Shown piece by piece: positions 24,776 to 35,742 of a stretch of 64,000 nt of DNA. The DNA is from Telopea speciosissima. Lineage: Eukaryota; Streptophyta; Magnoliopsida; Proteales; Proteaceae. Position 1 is the first letter of the stretch. Each line of letters begins with the position of its first letter. Where the stretch lies: the NCBI RefSeq assembly GCF_018873765.1, contig NC_057917.1:52135464-52199463 (forward strand). The letters are read 5' to 3'. Made by a program: the position numbers and the translations under genes. The notes under the pieces are model-generated. The model worked only from the letters and a program-made list of their open reading frames with translations, did no database searches and was not told the origin of the DNA.

Positions 24776-25794
24776 GAGGTGCTAGTGTACCTTGTCAACC
24801 GCTTAGATAACCTTTTCCCTAATATTTTCACACAATGGCTGAGTTTGGGCACGACAAGGATTATTATATAATTGGAGAGTGTTCAGTTATCTGAGTAAGC
24901 AGCATAGAGGAGCGCTCCAATGAAATGTGCCAGAATAGTTCCATACATAAGAAGGTTGTGAGGTCATTTCATGTGTGAGAGAGAGAGAGAGATCAAAATG
25001 ATGATATCTTGGTCATCTCACATACGATTGGAGTGTGGAGTGTTTCAGAGACCAAAATGCTCCACTACTCAAGCACTACACAGTAGAACAACAATAAAAG
25101 GGAAGAGACTCCACCAAGCTCAAATTTGAAGAAACAATTCATGGTGACTTCGTCTTGTTCATTAATGAGCATTGATTCTTCTTCAACCTCCACTCCTACA
25201 AAGTTTTATGGCCATTGAAATGCAAGGAAAAGGTTGTTGAGCTTCATTGAAGTCCTTGTTGAGCAAAAGGAGAGAGAGAGAGAGAGAAGGTAGAGAAAGA
25301 TTTCAAGCATTGACCACTTTAAGATTCAAGCCTCCCCACTTACAAGGGTTTAGTTGAAGATTCTAAAAGGGCCTCTCAACTGTGATTACTCTAGGGAGGT
25401 AATCATTTAGCTTTACAAGTCCATCCATTGACCTTGGTTGGATTTGTTGTAAACCTAATACATAGCATTGTAAGGGTGTGACTTGTTTTCATTTTTTATA
25501 TATTCATTGTAACTTGACAAGTAGGGGCTTGACAATAGTTGGGCTTGTCGTATCACCTGGATTGTAGTAACAATTAGAACTTAGAAGTTAGAACTCAGTA
25601 AAGTATAGGACAATATATGAGACCCTGGTTAGGGTATTGCTCCTTGGATATAGGCAACTTGCCGAAGCACGTATACTATGTGTATTGTGTATGTGACTGT
25701 AAGCTGTAAATATAGGAGTGCTATGGATATATATGCATGATGGGTATGCTTTGTCTGGTAGACTTGGCTACTATGTGGTAGCAAGGTTGACAAG
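24776..25794. other. No gene; short GA microsatellites
   Basis: No supported coding sequence or repeat ends. (GA)n tracts occur near 24977-24991 and 25270-25287. A pseudo-tandem CTTGACAA-like word recurs near 25515-25530. Confidence 0.4.
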
Positions 25795-25799
25795 CATAC

Positions 25800-26666
25800 T
25801 GTTGCGTGTGAAAACCTTCGTCGCTCGGTTCGCCCACGGATGAGCCTGCAAAAAACCATGTGAATGCAAGAGAGCCGGTGTGGCTCTGGCCAAGGACTCT
25901 CCGATGCTCAAGTCAGGTCTCCAGTGCAACAGCGTAACAGCTTAATGAAAAGTGAGATGAGTGTTTGAGCTCCATACCTGAGTATTTATAAGATGAGATG
26001 AGACGGTTGGAGGAGTCCTTGCATGGTAAGAGTCCTCGATTGGTAGGGCTCTTCCATGCAAAACAGAGTGGAGAGTTATTTTCAGAGTTGGCCTCTTAAT
26101 GAGGTAAGAGTCCTTATGGGAGTGTGATTCGATTCCGTCATGGGATTGCAGCCCGATTCGTATCCCATGATTGTTGGGACACGCTGACGTGGCTCTGTGA
26201 TCCCTGGTGAACCGTTATTGTTGCCCCTGGAGAGGGCTCAGCCTCGGTGCTCGGCCTCGAACGGCCGTGGCCTCAGTGTTCGTTCTCGGCCTCGGCGTAT
26301 GTGACATGGAAATTTCCCTCGATTATGTGGGAGCTCGGCCGAGTCATGGCGTTCTGTATATGGCCAACTTGTGTAGGCTCGGCTCAGTTCTCGGCAGGCC
26401 TGAGCCTCGACCATAGGACTTGGCCATGTTGGGGAGATCATTTCCTTGCTCTGCATTCGGTGTAGCGCCGCGCACCGGGTGCTCAGCACGGTTCTCGGCG
26501 GGCTAAGTGCTCGGCCTCGGTGCTCGGTCAGGCAAGAAATGAAGTGCTGCCTATCTTCGGGTGAACGGTTTGGCCCGGCCTTGGACGGCTCGGCTTGTTC
26601 CTGGGATTTGGTCTCAGCACATCCACGTGGCGACCTCTGGTTGGTTGGGAGATCCATGACTCATCA
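25800..26666. mobile_element. Solo LTR, family S, copy 1
   Basis: An 867-bp sequence starting TGTTGCGTGTG and ending GACTCATCA, flanked by a perfect 5-bp target duplication CATAC (25795-25799 and 26667-26671). It shares GTGTGGCTCTGGCC and AAGGACTCTCCGATG-type words with 60771-61588, where the same 5' end is found. The inner part contains GC-rich repeats of CTCGGCCTCGG. No retroelement coding sequence adjoins it, so it is a solo LTR left by recombination. Confidence 0.85.
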
Positions 26667-27111
26667 CATACGGTTGTAAGTTGAAACTAGTAAACTTGAT
26701 ATTGCCCCAACCAGTCAGAGTGAATCAGTAGGGAGTGTTAGTAGTGAGACAATCAAGATCAGTGATTGAAAATAATTTTTGGAGACACTGTTCACTTGGC
26801 CCTATTAGTCAGTGTCCATTTAGAAACTTCAATTAGATCTTTTTTATTCCTTAATATCAGTCACATTTAGTTTTACCACATGAAATAGTGACATGGAAAA
26901 TCTAATAGTTGAATTTCTACTTAGTGGTCTCAATGAGCCACATGTCAAGTATCAAATTTCAACCCCTAATATAAACATTTACCTCTCATTTAATTATACA
27001 TCCAAGGATTTAAACTCAAAATCATGTCCGGAATTGGTCCCAAGAAAACCTAGAATTGGCTTTCCAAATATGAAACCCAACACTCCAATCCCAAAAACCC
27101 TAGAATCAACC

Positions 27112-27678
27112 TAAGGGTGTCAAAACCTAGCCCGAACCGTTATGACTGATCGAAACGATTGAAAAAAACCCGGACCGAATCAAACCGATCCTTATTGGAT
27201 TGGTTTTGGGCTGGGGTCTGTATCGGATCCAGCGATAACAAATTAAAAACCGAACCGAATGAAACTGATAAAAAAAACATTGAGTATAAGGTAATGCATA
27301 ATTGAATTGATTTCAATATTAGTGAGCAAATTTATGGTTATAAGGGGAATTATTACAAATCAATGAATATGAGGTTATAAAAATAGGGAAATTGATTTGT
27401 AGTATGAGGCTAATGAAATATTTAATGTAGTTGAAAAGAGAAAGAGAAGAAAATAGGCACAAACTGAACCCAACCCATTTTAAAAACCCTATACCAAACG
27501 GAATCCAAACAGATATCAATCCATTATCCTAAACCGAAATGACATGAAACCAAACCGCTCCGAAACCTAAACCGAGCCGAAATCGAAAAGTCCTTATTGG
27601 TTTGGTTTCCCTAAAAGCCACACCGAAACCGAAAAAACCGAACCGAATTCGGATCGAACCAACCGATTGACACCCCTA
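27112..27678. mobile_element. hAT MITE (TAAGGGTGTCAA ends)
   Basis: A 567-bp element with ends TAAGGGTGTCAA and TTGACACCCCTA and a perfect 8-bp target duplication AATCAACC (27104-27111 and 27679-27686). Both arms are rich in CCGAACCGAA-like words. No coding capacity. Confidence 0.9.
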
Positions 27679-28138
27679 AATCAACCACTTCAAAATAGCC
27701 AGAATCAGGATCAGTGACAACTGATTCGATCGACCCAATTCCAAATTTTCAGACATTTACCACACCTTATTGTGCATGTCCACACATTTTTGTTTTTTTG
27801 ATAAGCTTGTGCATGTCCATACATGCATACGGTATTTCGACCATTATCGATTGTCTTCATTTTTCCAATGTTTTGTTTCGCCATGTAAACTCTATTTAGA
27901 GATGAAATTTAACATGTGAGTAGAGGAGGCTGTGTCTTCTCCTCACATTCACATTCTTTATTGTTTTCTCTCTCATAAATAGATGAATAAACAATATTTA
28001 TGTGTGAGAGTGGAGACTGGAGAGTACCTGCGTGCTCAGACAACACTATTCGAGGACTCGGCTCGGGCAGGGGTGAGACGGTCTTGTCACACCTCATTGC
28101 ATCCGGCGCTGCACATACAGCTCGAGCAGGGTGCTGGA

Positions 28139-28374
28139 TAGGATCCTTTTTAGCTATCCGATAGACAATTATCTTTTCCAATTCCCTATAGCTTGACAGT
28201 GCGACAGTGCTAGTGGGGATGTTCGACACGTGGTAGCTCAGACATCCAACGGTCTGAGCTCAACATAGTCAATGAGCTCAGACCGTTGGATGTCCAAAAT
28301 GTCACGTATCGGATATCCACACTAGCACTGCCGAACTATAAGGAATTGGAGAGGATAATAATCTTGATCCGACA
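28139..28374. mobile_element. Foldback MITE, long hairpin
   Basis: About 235 bp forming a near-complete hairpin centred near 28265. The left arm GACATCCAACGGTCTGAGCT pairs with AGCTCAGACCGTTGGATGTC, and outer words CAGTGCTAGTG, CCAATTCC and GGATCC/GGATCAAG also pair. Divergence between arms is modest. No open frame. Confidence 0.8.
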
Positions 28375-28839
28375 ACACTCTCCTTTTGTCTTTTTTTCCC
28401 CTTGATGAAAGACCAACATTCTCCTTTGTTCTATTTATCCAAAATATTTCGTTCTTCTGCACTAAAAAAAATAAAATATTTCGGTCTTAGCACCTCACTG
28501 CCTCGTGCCAGGTCAAGGTGACCTTCTTCCTCAACGTCTGTGTCGGAGACAGGAGGACCATGTGACATACAGTGGCAAACCCTAAGAACTGCAACAGAAC
28601 GTAAGTCTCTCGCGTCAACCGTAGAAACCTTTCTCTCCCTGAGCTGAATTTCTGAAGTGTACCCACTTCAACTTGAATTCAGAAGGGGAGTTTTTCCTGA
28701 CATTAGTTCCTAAAATGCTCTGCAAATCCGCTATTGACATCAATTAGCACGCTCTGGTGCGGTCTCCCCTGCCTACTGATAATTATGTTCTGTGCTCGCT
28801 CCTTGGACCGAAGCGAAGAGTCTCAGACTGGCAACGGCG

Positions 28840-29088
28840 ATGGCAATGGCAACAGGGTTGTCGCCTCGAGTCCCCCCTCTGTTGGCTAGCCAGAGGCTTC
28901 GGTTGAGTCCAAACATCGAACACGTACCGGAGAACTATGATGATCTACAATTGGAGTTCGGTCCTTCTGTTTTCAGTTCTCTTGAGCGATACCTACATCC
29001 TAGCACGTTGAGTGTTTCGCGAGACGCTAAGATCCAGTACATGAGAGAAATATTGGCGCGGTATTCGTCCGAGGGGGAGCGGGCCAGA
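28840..29088 (+). pseudogene. 2-oxoglutarate/Fe(II) oxygenase, first exon only
   Basis: ATG at 28840 opens an 83-codon exon reading SQRLRLSPNIEHVPENYDDL, QLEFGPSVFSSLERYL and RDAKIQYMREILARYSSEGE, ending ERAR at a GTAAGG donor (29089). It matches my memory of the N-terminus of plant 2OG-Fe(II) oxygenases of the At1g22950/At3g18210 type (PKHD/P4H-like). The open frame also extends upstream in frame without an ATG. The second exon (expected to begin near VQRHREYR) was not found within the window, but a C-terminal exon remnant of the same family lies at 52190-52338. The gene is therefore probably broken by the 23 kb of transposons between. Confidence 0.7.
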
Positions 29089-30433
29089 GTAAGGCTTTGA
29101 AATCACTTCTTATCTTGTTTGTTAAAGCGTTGTGTGCATCTGTTCCTTGATTAAATAAAGTTGTGATTTTTCTTCCTCGTCTTTTATTCGTTATTCTTTT
29201 GAACGAATTGCTGTGGAAGTTCTGTTTAGCTGTTCTTTCATCTGGTTTCCCATTTTCAATCGGTAAAGGAGTTCACTGTAGTAATAGGAAACTGCCCCTA
29301 AGCTGCTCTTGCTTAATTCCAGTGCTCTGTGCTGAAAGTGAGGGTGTAAGTAAATTAAGGAGGTATTGTGTTGTATTATTATTTCAAAATGCATTTTTTT
29401 TGAGTCAATGTACTATTTCAAAAAGTACTTTTAGAGTCAAGAGTTACAAAGTTTCAAAAAGAGTGTCTTTTGTTCATTCCCTCCGTTTACCTTCCCTCCA
29501 TTTTTTTGTTTGAATTTGTTGTGCACTCTTGTGTGCAAAAGGCAATATTGAGCTCAAGAATAGTCCCACATTGGTTGTGGGAGAGTAACTTGAGGGGTAT
29601 ATATACATGGTTGGTACCTTAAGGTGTGAGCCATTTGGAGAAGTAGTCACCCTACTCTCTAGTGTGTGGGGGGTCCTTGGGGTGCTTTTGAATCTCATGT
29701 GCGCGTTGAGCTGGGCCGGGCCGGGCCGTGGCCGTGGCTGTGGCTGTGGCCGAGGTCGAGGTCGGGGTCGGGGTGTGGGCAAAACCTTATTTTTAGATAG
29801 TCGAAGTTTTGCACTTGTGAGTTTTAATTTTCATTTTAAAACTCGGTTTGGTTCACCCATGGTTCATTTATACGGTTGAACCATACATGCCTATTCGTAC
29901 ACGTATACAAATACATACACCCCCTCCCTGTACGTGAAGGAAACGCGTACCGTCTCACCTGTATTATGCGAATATATCTCTTCATGAAAGGGTACTCCAG
30001 TACTATATATACAAAGTCTTGCCTGCCATTTCACATACACAACAGGTTCGTTTCAGAGACCAATTTCTTATTGTATTTTCTTTAGTTAATAGATGGCTAG
30101 TATAGCCGTTTGGTATCCTTAGTACTTGAATCAGGTTCTGCAACCTATACGTTTAGGAGTTGTTTCATCTTGGAGGGTTAGGTACAAGGTCAACCCCGTT
30201 GCAGAAGTGGGGGCATCTAAAACCTTAAGGAAAGTATCTCTCAGATACGACTCAACTCACCCTGTTTGTGATTGTTTCTATTTCTGTTGTTCGGAGTTCT
30301 CCTCTCTGGCTCGTGTCTTGGTGCTGATAACAGGTATTTTTCTAATTACTATGTTACAGATTAGTCTTACAGTATTTGCTTTGTATAACAATCTTAAGGT
30401 TTTAGAATATTTGGCTTTTTCCTGTGTAAGACT

Positions 30434-30637
30434 ATGGCTGAGAATAATACTGTGGACCCTCTTGCTACTGTGGACCTTCCACCTATTGCTGCTGCTGCCC
30501 AAAATACTGCTGCTACCATACAACCGGGTATGGAAAAACTGAGAATAGTCTCAGAGTTTGATAAGATAGCAAAGTTCACCGAGCAGAATTTTAAACGGTG
30601 GAAGCAGATGATGCTATTTGCCTTGATTGTACACTGA
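30434..30637 (+). pseudogene. Copia gag N-terminus
   Basis: ATG at 30434 begins MAENNTVDPLATVDLPP and leads into KFTEQNFKRWKQMMLFAL, the conserved F-x-G-x-N-[FY]-x-x-W region at the start of copia gag proteins. It breaks off at a stop (30635-30637) where element A begins. Confidence 0.7.
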
Positions 30638-31896
30638 AGGATCGAGTATAGTGTAAGGTAGCCATATTATAAATACTTAGTTCACAAATAGTTAAAGTAC
30701 AAGAACACTAAATAATTCATGTTAACCAAATAATACATTAAGGTGCTCAACACTCTCTGAATTCCATGCAGAGTTTCTTGTTGGGTCCAATCCACGAGCT
30801 GTGTAACACTGAATATTTCAGAGCCGTTCCTCTGAATGTATGTTAGGTACTTGACCAATACGCCAAAAGCTCCGAAGCTGATGGGACGCATTAAATCAAG
30901 CCCTTTAACTTATCCCATACTAGGCTGGCCCAATCTAGCCCCCATACACTATAGTGGGGCCCTATTAGGCACATAACAGACCACCACGCTTCCGCAGCCG
31001 TCGTCCTCGGCGGCTCTCACTCTAAGTAGCTTTCACTCTGGCGGTAGGTAGCCCTTTCCAGGCGGCTTCACTTTGCTCCAAGGTTTTTACCTGGCGACAG
31101 GTAGTCCTTTCTTGACGGCATTCACTTTACTCCAGGTAACCCTTTCTGTGACTCGAACCCGTGACGTGGTGCCCAGCTCTGATACCAAATGTTAGGTACT
31201 TGACCAATACGCCAAAAGCTCCGAAGCTGATGCAACGCGTTAAATCAAGCCCTTTAACTTATCCCATACTAGGCTGGCCCAATCTAGTGCCCATACACTA
31301 TAGTGGGCTCCATTAGACACATAACAGAATGTTAGGTACTTGACCAATACGCCAAAAGCTCCGAAGCTGATGGAACGCGTTAAATCAAGCCCTTTAACCT
31401 ATCCCATACTAGGCTGGCCCAATCTAGCGCCTATACACTATAGTGGGCCCCATTAGGCACATAACAATGTACCACATATGTATGCCATGACATGCTTTGG
31501 GCCCAATTGTTTTGATAGTCCATAATTGCCCATCTACCATGTCTTCATATGTGATGTACAAAAAATTTAATGTAGCTTTGTAGATGCACCAAACGGCGAA
31601 ACAGTGCGATGAAATCCAGAGTTTTGAGCCAAGCAGTGTCTCCCAGGGTTGAAACCAGTGAAAAGAGGAGTTAGGAGTTGAAACTTGAGCGAAATGGCAA
31701 GTTTCGATCGAGTTAGGTAACTTATATAGGCCAACTCCTTTGGTTCAAGCATGTTTCGACCGAAACGGATATATCTCTGTCAAAATCCATCAAGTTAGGT
31801 GATTTTTTAAACTCCATTGTTATCTAGTCTCGGTTTCTTGCGAAACCGAGATATCTCAGTCGAAACTGCTGGTTTCGCCCGAGATTTAGAACCATG
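30636..31896. mobile_element. hAT-like element A (TCTCGG family) inside copia
   Basis: Reverse-orientation relative of the first 670 bp of element B (32697-33375): shared words include GGATCG/GTATAGTGTA, GAGTTTCTTGGTGGGTCCAA-like text, ATGGGCAATTATGGACTATC-like text, and TAGTCTCGGTTTC. The right end GAGATTTAGAACCATG at 31896 is the inverted form of the element B left end. The left end is not clean; homology stops near 30636 at the gag break, so element A is probably truncated there. A TRIM is inserted at 30841-31466. Confidence 0.7.
30841..31466 (-). mobile_element. TRIM retrotransposon with three LTRs
   Basis: Three direct copies of a 137-138 bp LTR (30841-30978, 31190-31326, 31330-31466), each with TGTTAGGTACTTGACCAATA at one end and CACATAACA at the other. 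The first two flank a 211-bp internal domain without coding capacity. Next to the middle LTR the reverse strand reads TTTGGTATCAGAGC (about 31175-31189), a primer binding site for initiator tRNA-Met, so the element runs on the minus strand. The second and third LTRs are separated by only GAA. The whole block is flanked by ATGTA (30836-30840 and 31467-31471). Confidence 0.9.
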
Positions 31897-32696
31897 CTTG
31901 GTCGTAAATCTTGATTGGCCTATGTTTCAGCTAGACATTAAAAATGCATTCTTTTATGGTGATCTTGAGGAAGAGGTTTATATGGAGCAATGTTGCTTAA
32001 GGGAAGGATGCATCTAAGGTATGGTGTCTTCATAAGGCTATATATGGGTTGAGACAGTTTCCACGTGCTTGGTTTGATAAGTTTAATAAAGTTATTGGTG
32101 GATATGGGTTCACTTAGTGTTTCTTTGATCACTCTGTGTTTGTACGTTGTTGGACGGACAAAGTCGTGATCCTAGTTGTGTATGTTGATGATATCATAAT
32201 TTCAGGTAATGACCTTTCAGATATTAAAGAGGTCAAGACATATCTTCATCTGCACTTTCAGATGAAGGACTTAAGAGTCCTCGGGTATTTTCTAGGGATT
32301 GAAGTTGTTTGTTGCAAGAAAGGTGTCAATCTGTCTAAGAGAAAGTACGTTCTGGACTTTCTGTCTGAAACAGGTATGTTAGGCTGCAAACTTGTTGGCA
32401 ATCCTATGGATCTAAGCTGAAACTTGGGGTGAGTGATGGTAAAGACTTTGAGAATAATCATTAGTACAAAGGACTTTAAGGATATTTCCTTTGCTGTTAG
32501 AGTCATCAGTCGATTTATGGAGAATCCTAAACGAGCTCATTGGGATGCTGCTTGTCGTATTCTGAGGTATCTTAATAGTGCTCTTGGAAAAGGTTTTAGT
32601 TATTGACATCATGGCTACACTGATATTATAGGGTGCTCTGATGCTGATTGGGCTGGTGTTGCCAACGATCGTAGATCAACCATTGGATATTGTTCC
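31897..32696 (+). pseudogene. Copia RT and RNase H, first part
   Basis: RT motifs: NLDWPMFQLDIKNAFFYGDL with EEEVY, VYVDDIIISGNDLSDIKEVK, FQMKDLRVLGYFLGIEVV and SKRKYVLDFLSETGMLGCK. RNase H begins FAVRVISRFMENPKRAH and [20 protein letters not shown], where element B interrupts. Several stops and shifts. It continues at 35335. Confidence 0.9.
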
Positions 32697-35334
32697 CATG
32701 ATTCTAAATCTCGGTTTCACAAGAAACCGAGACTAGATAACAATGGAGTTTAAAAAATCACATAACTTGATGGGTTTCGACTAGTTTCGACCGAGATATC
32801 TCGGTTTTTGGTTGAAACATGCTTGAACCAAATGAGCCGGCCTATATAAGTTACCTAACTCGATTGAAACTTGACTTGTCATTTCTAGCAAGTTTTGACT
32901 CCCAACTCTTCTGTTTCGCTGGTTTCAACCATGGGAGACACAGTTTGGCCCAAAACTCTGAATTTTTTCACATTGCTTTGCCATTTGTGCATCTACAAGC
33001 TACATCAAGTTGATTGATCCAGTGTTTGAACCTTCAAGCTCAAAGGTAATAGTGTTCTGTACCCCAAAATCAAATTTTTTGTACAACACATATGAGTACA
33101 TGGTAGATGGGCAGTTATGGACTATCAGAATAATTGGGCCCAAAGCATGTTATGAGATACATATGTGATACATTCAGAGGAATGACTCTAAAATATTCAG
33201 TGTTACGCAGCTCGTGAATTGGACCCACCAAGAAACTCCGCATGGAATTGAGTGAGTGTTGAGCACCTTAATGTTTTATTTGGTTAACTTGAATTATTTA
33301 GTGTTCTTATACTTTAATTATATGTGAACTAAGTATTTATAATATGGCTATCGTACACTATACCCGATCCTTCAGCATACACTAGTAAACTTGGGTAAAA
33401 AACCACAAGTACCATTTTGAGTGTTTTTTATTTTATTTTATTTTATTTTGTATAAATAGTTCATGCATTGTGTTTAGAATGTCTAAAATAGGCTGTATGC
33501 AAAAATTATATAAAAAAAAGCATTTCTAGGCCTCAAAACCACCTACTCGAGTTAATGCAAAAGTCGACCTTGAACCAAGGAAACCAACGGGAGATCGATT
33601 GTAGCCAGGATCAACACGATAAGAAACAAATTAATTAAGTAAAACTCTTTTTTTTTTATTGTTGTTTTCTATTACATATGAATGGAGAACATAAAGGATA
33701 AGGAGGAATGAAAAGAAGATAAAGAAGAGAAGATAGAAGAGAAGGGGGGGGGGGGTAGGGGAATGACTCTCTCAGCCTGGGTTTCTCACCCATAGCTATC
33801 CCAGCTGTTGAAACATAGAATTTCTCCCATAACTGATGGCAAGCTTGCCTACTAATTCTATTCTCCAATTCTGATTCAAGTACAACTGATGGGGCCTATT
33901 TATAGCTTGGCCTAAGCTTCACAAAATAGAAAGTCTCAGAAATAGAAGCCAAACGAAAATAGAAACTAAATCTAACTAAAAGGAAATGAAGGACTGAAAT
34001 AGAAACATAACAAAAATAGAGAATTCTAAACAAAAGCTATGCAACTAAAATAAAAACTCTAACTTTGACAAGGTTTAAAAAATAGAAACTATAAAATATT
34101 CTCAAAAATAGAAACTAGATCCTTGTCAAGAAAGGAAGCTAACTTGGTCTTCAATCTTCTAGAAGCTGTCCCATCGATCTTGGATTGTCTTGCTGTCCAA
34201 AGCTTCTAGAATAGAGGCACACATGATCAAAGCTGGGACCCACAACCTTGTTCACGAGAACAATACATCGGGTACTGTTCACGTGAACAGTAACTTTGTT
34301 TTTGAAATCTATTTTTGTCGTGTTCTCCATGCTTTGATTTGCATAAACTCTTGCCATCTTGAAAGAAAACTTGTCCTCGAGTTTGGTAGAGTTGTCGAAT
34401 CAGATGTGCTCAATCAACCTTCAATAGGAAGTAGGAAGTAGGATTCAACAACTATCAACGCTGTTTGCCATCCTTCAATGGCTTTGATATGCAAAAGTCG
34501 GCCTCGAACCAGGGAAACCAGCGGGAGGTCGATTGCAACCAGGATCAACACGATAAGGAGCAAATTAAATAACTAAAACTCTCTTTTTTTATAATTGGTG
34601 TTTTCTATTACATATGGATGGAGAACATAAAGGATAAGAAGAAGGGAGAAGAAGATAAATAAGTAAAGATAGAAGAGAAGGGGGGGGGGTAGGGGAATGG
34701 CTCTCTCAGCCTGGGTCTCTCACCCACAACTATCCCAGCTGTTGAAACATGGAATTTCTCCCATAATCGATGGCAAGCTTGGCCACAAATTCTATTCTCC
34801 AATTCTGATTCAAGTACAACGCCTATTTGACTATTTGTAGCTTGGCCTAAGCTTCACAAAATAGAAAGTCTCAAAAATAGAAACCAAATGAAAATAGAAA
34901 CAAAATCTAATTAAAAGGAAACAAAGGACTAAATAGAAACTTAACAAAATAGAGACGTGTAAATTAAAGGTAAGCAACTAAAATAGAAACTCTAACTTTG
35001 ACAAGGCTTCATAAATAGAAACTATAAAATATTGTCAAAAATAGAAACTAGATCCTTGTCAAATAAAAGGAAGCTAACTTAGTCTTCAATCTTCTAGAAG
35101 CTGTCCCATCGATCCTGGAGTATCTTGCTGTCCAAGGCTTTTAAAATAGAGACACACATGATCTAAGCTGAGACCCACAACACGAATAGTAACTTTGTTT
35201 TTGAAATCTGTTTTTGTCCTGTTCTTCATGCTTTGATTTGCATCATGAGTTGGCTGGGAAAAATCACAGGTTTCGATCATATCTCGGTTTTTGGCTCGTC
35301 GAAACCTGGTTGAAACCCAAGTTTTAGAACCTTG
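32697..35334. mobile_element. hAT-like element B (TCTCGG family) in copia RNase H
   Basis: A 2638-bp insertion, mostly accounted for by a nested 1.7-kb retroelement. Ends: CATGATTCTAAATCTCGG on the left and, on the reverse of the right, CAAGGTTCTAAAACTTGG. Flanking ATTGTTCC (32689-32696) and ATTGTACC (35335-35342) form an 8-bp duplication with one mismatch; removing the insert restores the copia RNase H reading. Shares the AAATAGGCTGTATGC block (inverted) with element X1 at 3321-5334. Confidence 0.85.
33556..35242 (-). mobile_element. LTR-type deletion derivative nested in element B
   Basis: Two long direct repeats, about 33556-34343 and 34494-35242 (740-790 bp), bounded by TGCAAAAGTCG at one end and GATTTGCA at the other, so TG...CA when read on the minus strand. 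Only ~150 bp separate them. Shared words include GGGAAACCA, GATCAACACGATAAG, GGCCTAAGCTTCACAAAATA and TCCATTTCTCCCAT-like text. GAGTT occurs 2-4 bp outside each end (33549-33553 and 35247-35251). The internal piece has no coding domain; on the reverse strand it may hold the very end of a gypsy-type ORF. Best read as a retroelement that lost almost all of its interior. Confidence 0.65.
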
Positions 35335-35742
35335 ATTGTACCTTTATTGGACGTGATCTTGTTTCTTGGAGTAAGAAGCAGACTACTGTGGCTAGGTCAG
35401 TGCAAAAGCTGAGTATAGAGCTATGTCTCATACTACAACTAAGTTGTTGTGGTTGAAGTCTTTCCTACATGAGTTGGGATTCTCAGTTCCTCAACCAATG
35501 AAGTTGTATTGTGATAATCAAGTTGTAAGCTATATTGCTAGCAATCCAGTTTTTCATGAACGGATCCAAGCATATTGAAGTTGATTGTCATTTTGCGAGA
35601 AATGCAATTATGCAGAAACTTATTTCAACTCCGTTCGTCAACTCCAGCAATCAACTTGGTGATATGTTTACAAAGGCTTTGTTTCGACCTACATTTGTTA
35701 GAGGTTGCCCGTTCATTGATGTTCCACATGCATGTTCTTAAA
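35335..35742 (+). pseudogene. Copia RNase H, second part
   Basis: Continues the RNase H after element B: CTFIGRDLVSWSKKQ-like text, then LKSFLHELGFSVPQPMKLYC (with DN following), ASNPVFHERI, HIEVDCHFARNAIMQKLIST and NSSNQLGDMFTKALF. The frame is broken by small indels. It runs straight into a second copia segment near 35715-35735 without a complete C-terminus. Confidence 0.85.

Noticed and set aside
29474..29879. Overlapping frames encoding Pro-Arg or Gly-Arg repeats (RGRGRG)
   Set aside because: Caused by a short GGCCGTGGC/GGTCGGGGT repeat within the probable copia LTR; not a real RGG protein.
30841..31466. Possible Cassandra-type TRIM with 5S rRNA in its LTR
   Set aside because: A CATCAG...CTTCGGAG word vaguely recalls 5S rRNA, but the internal control boxes are not recognisable.
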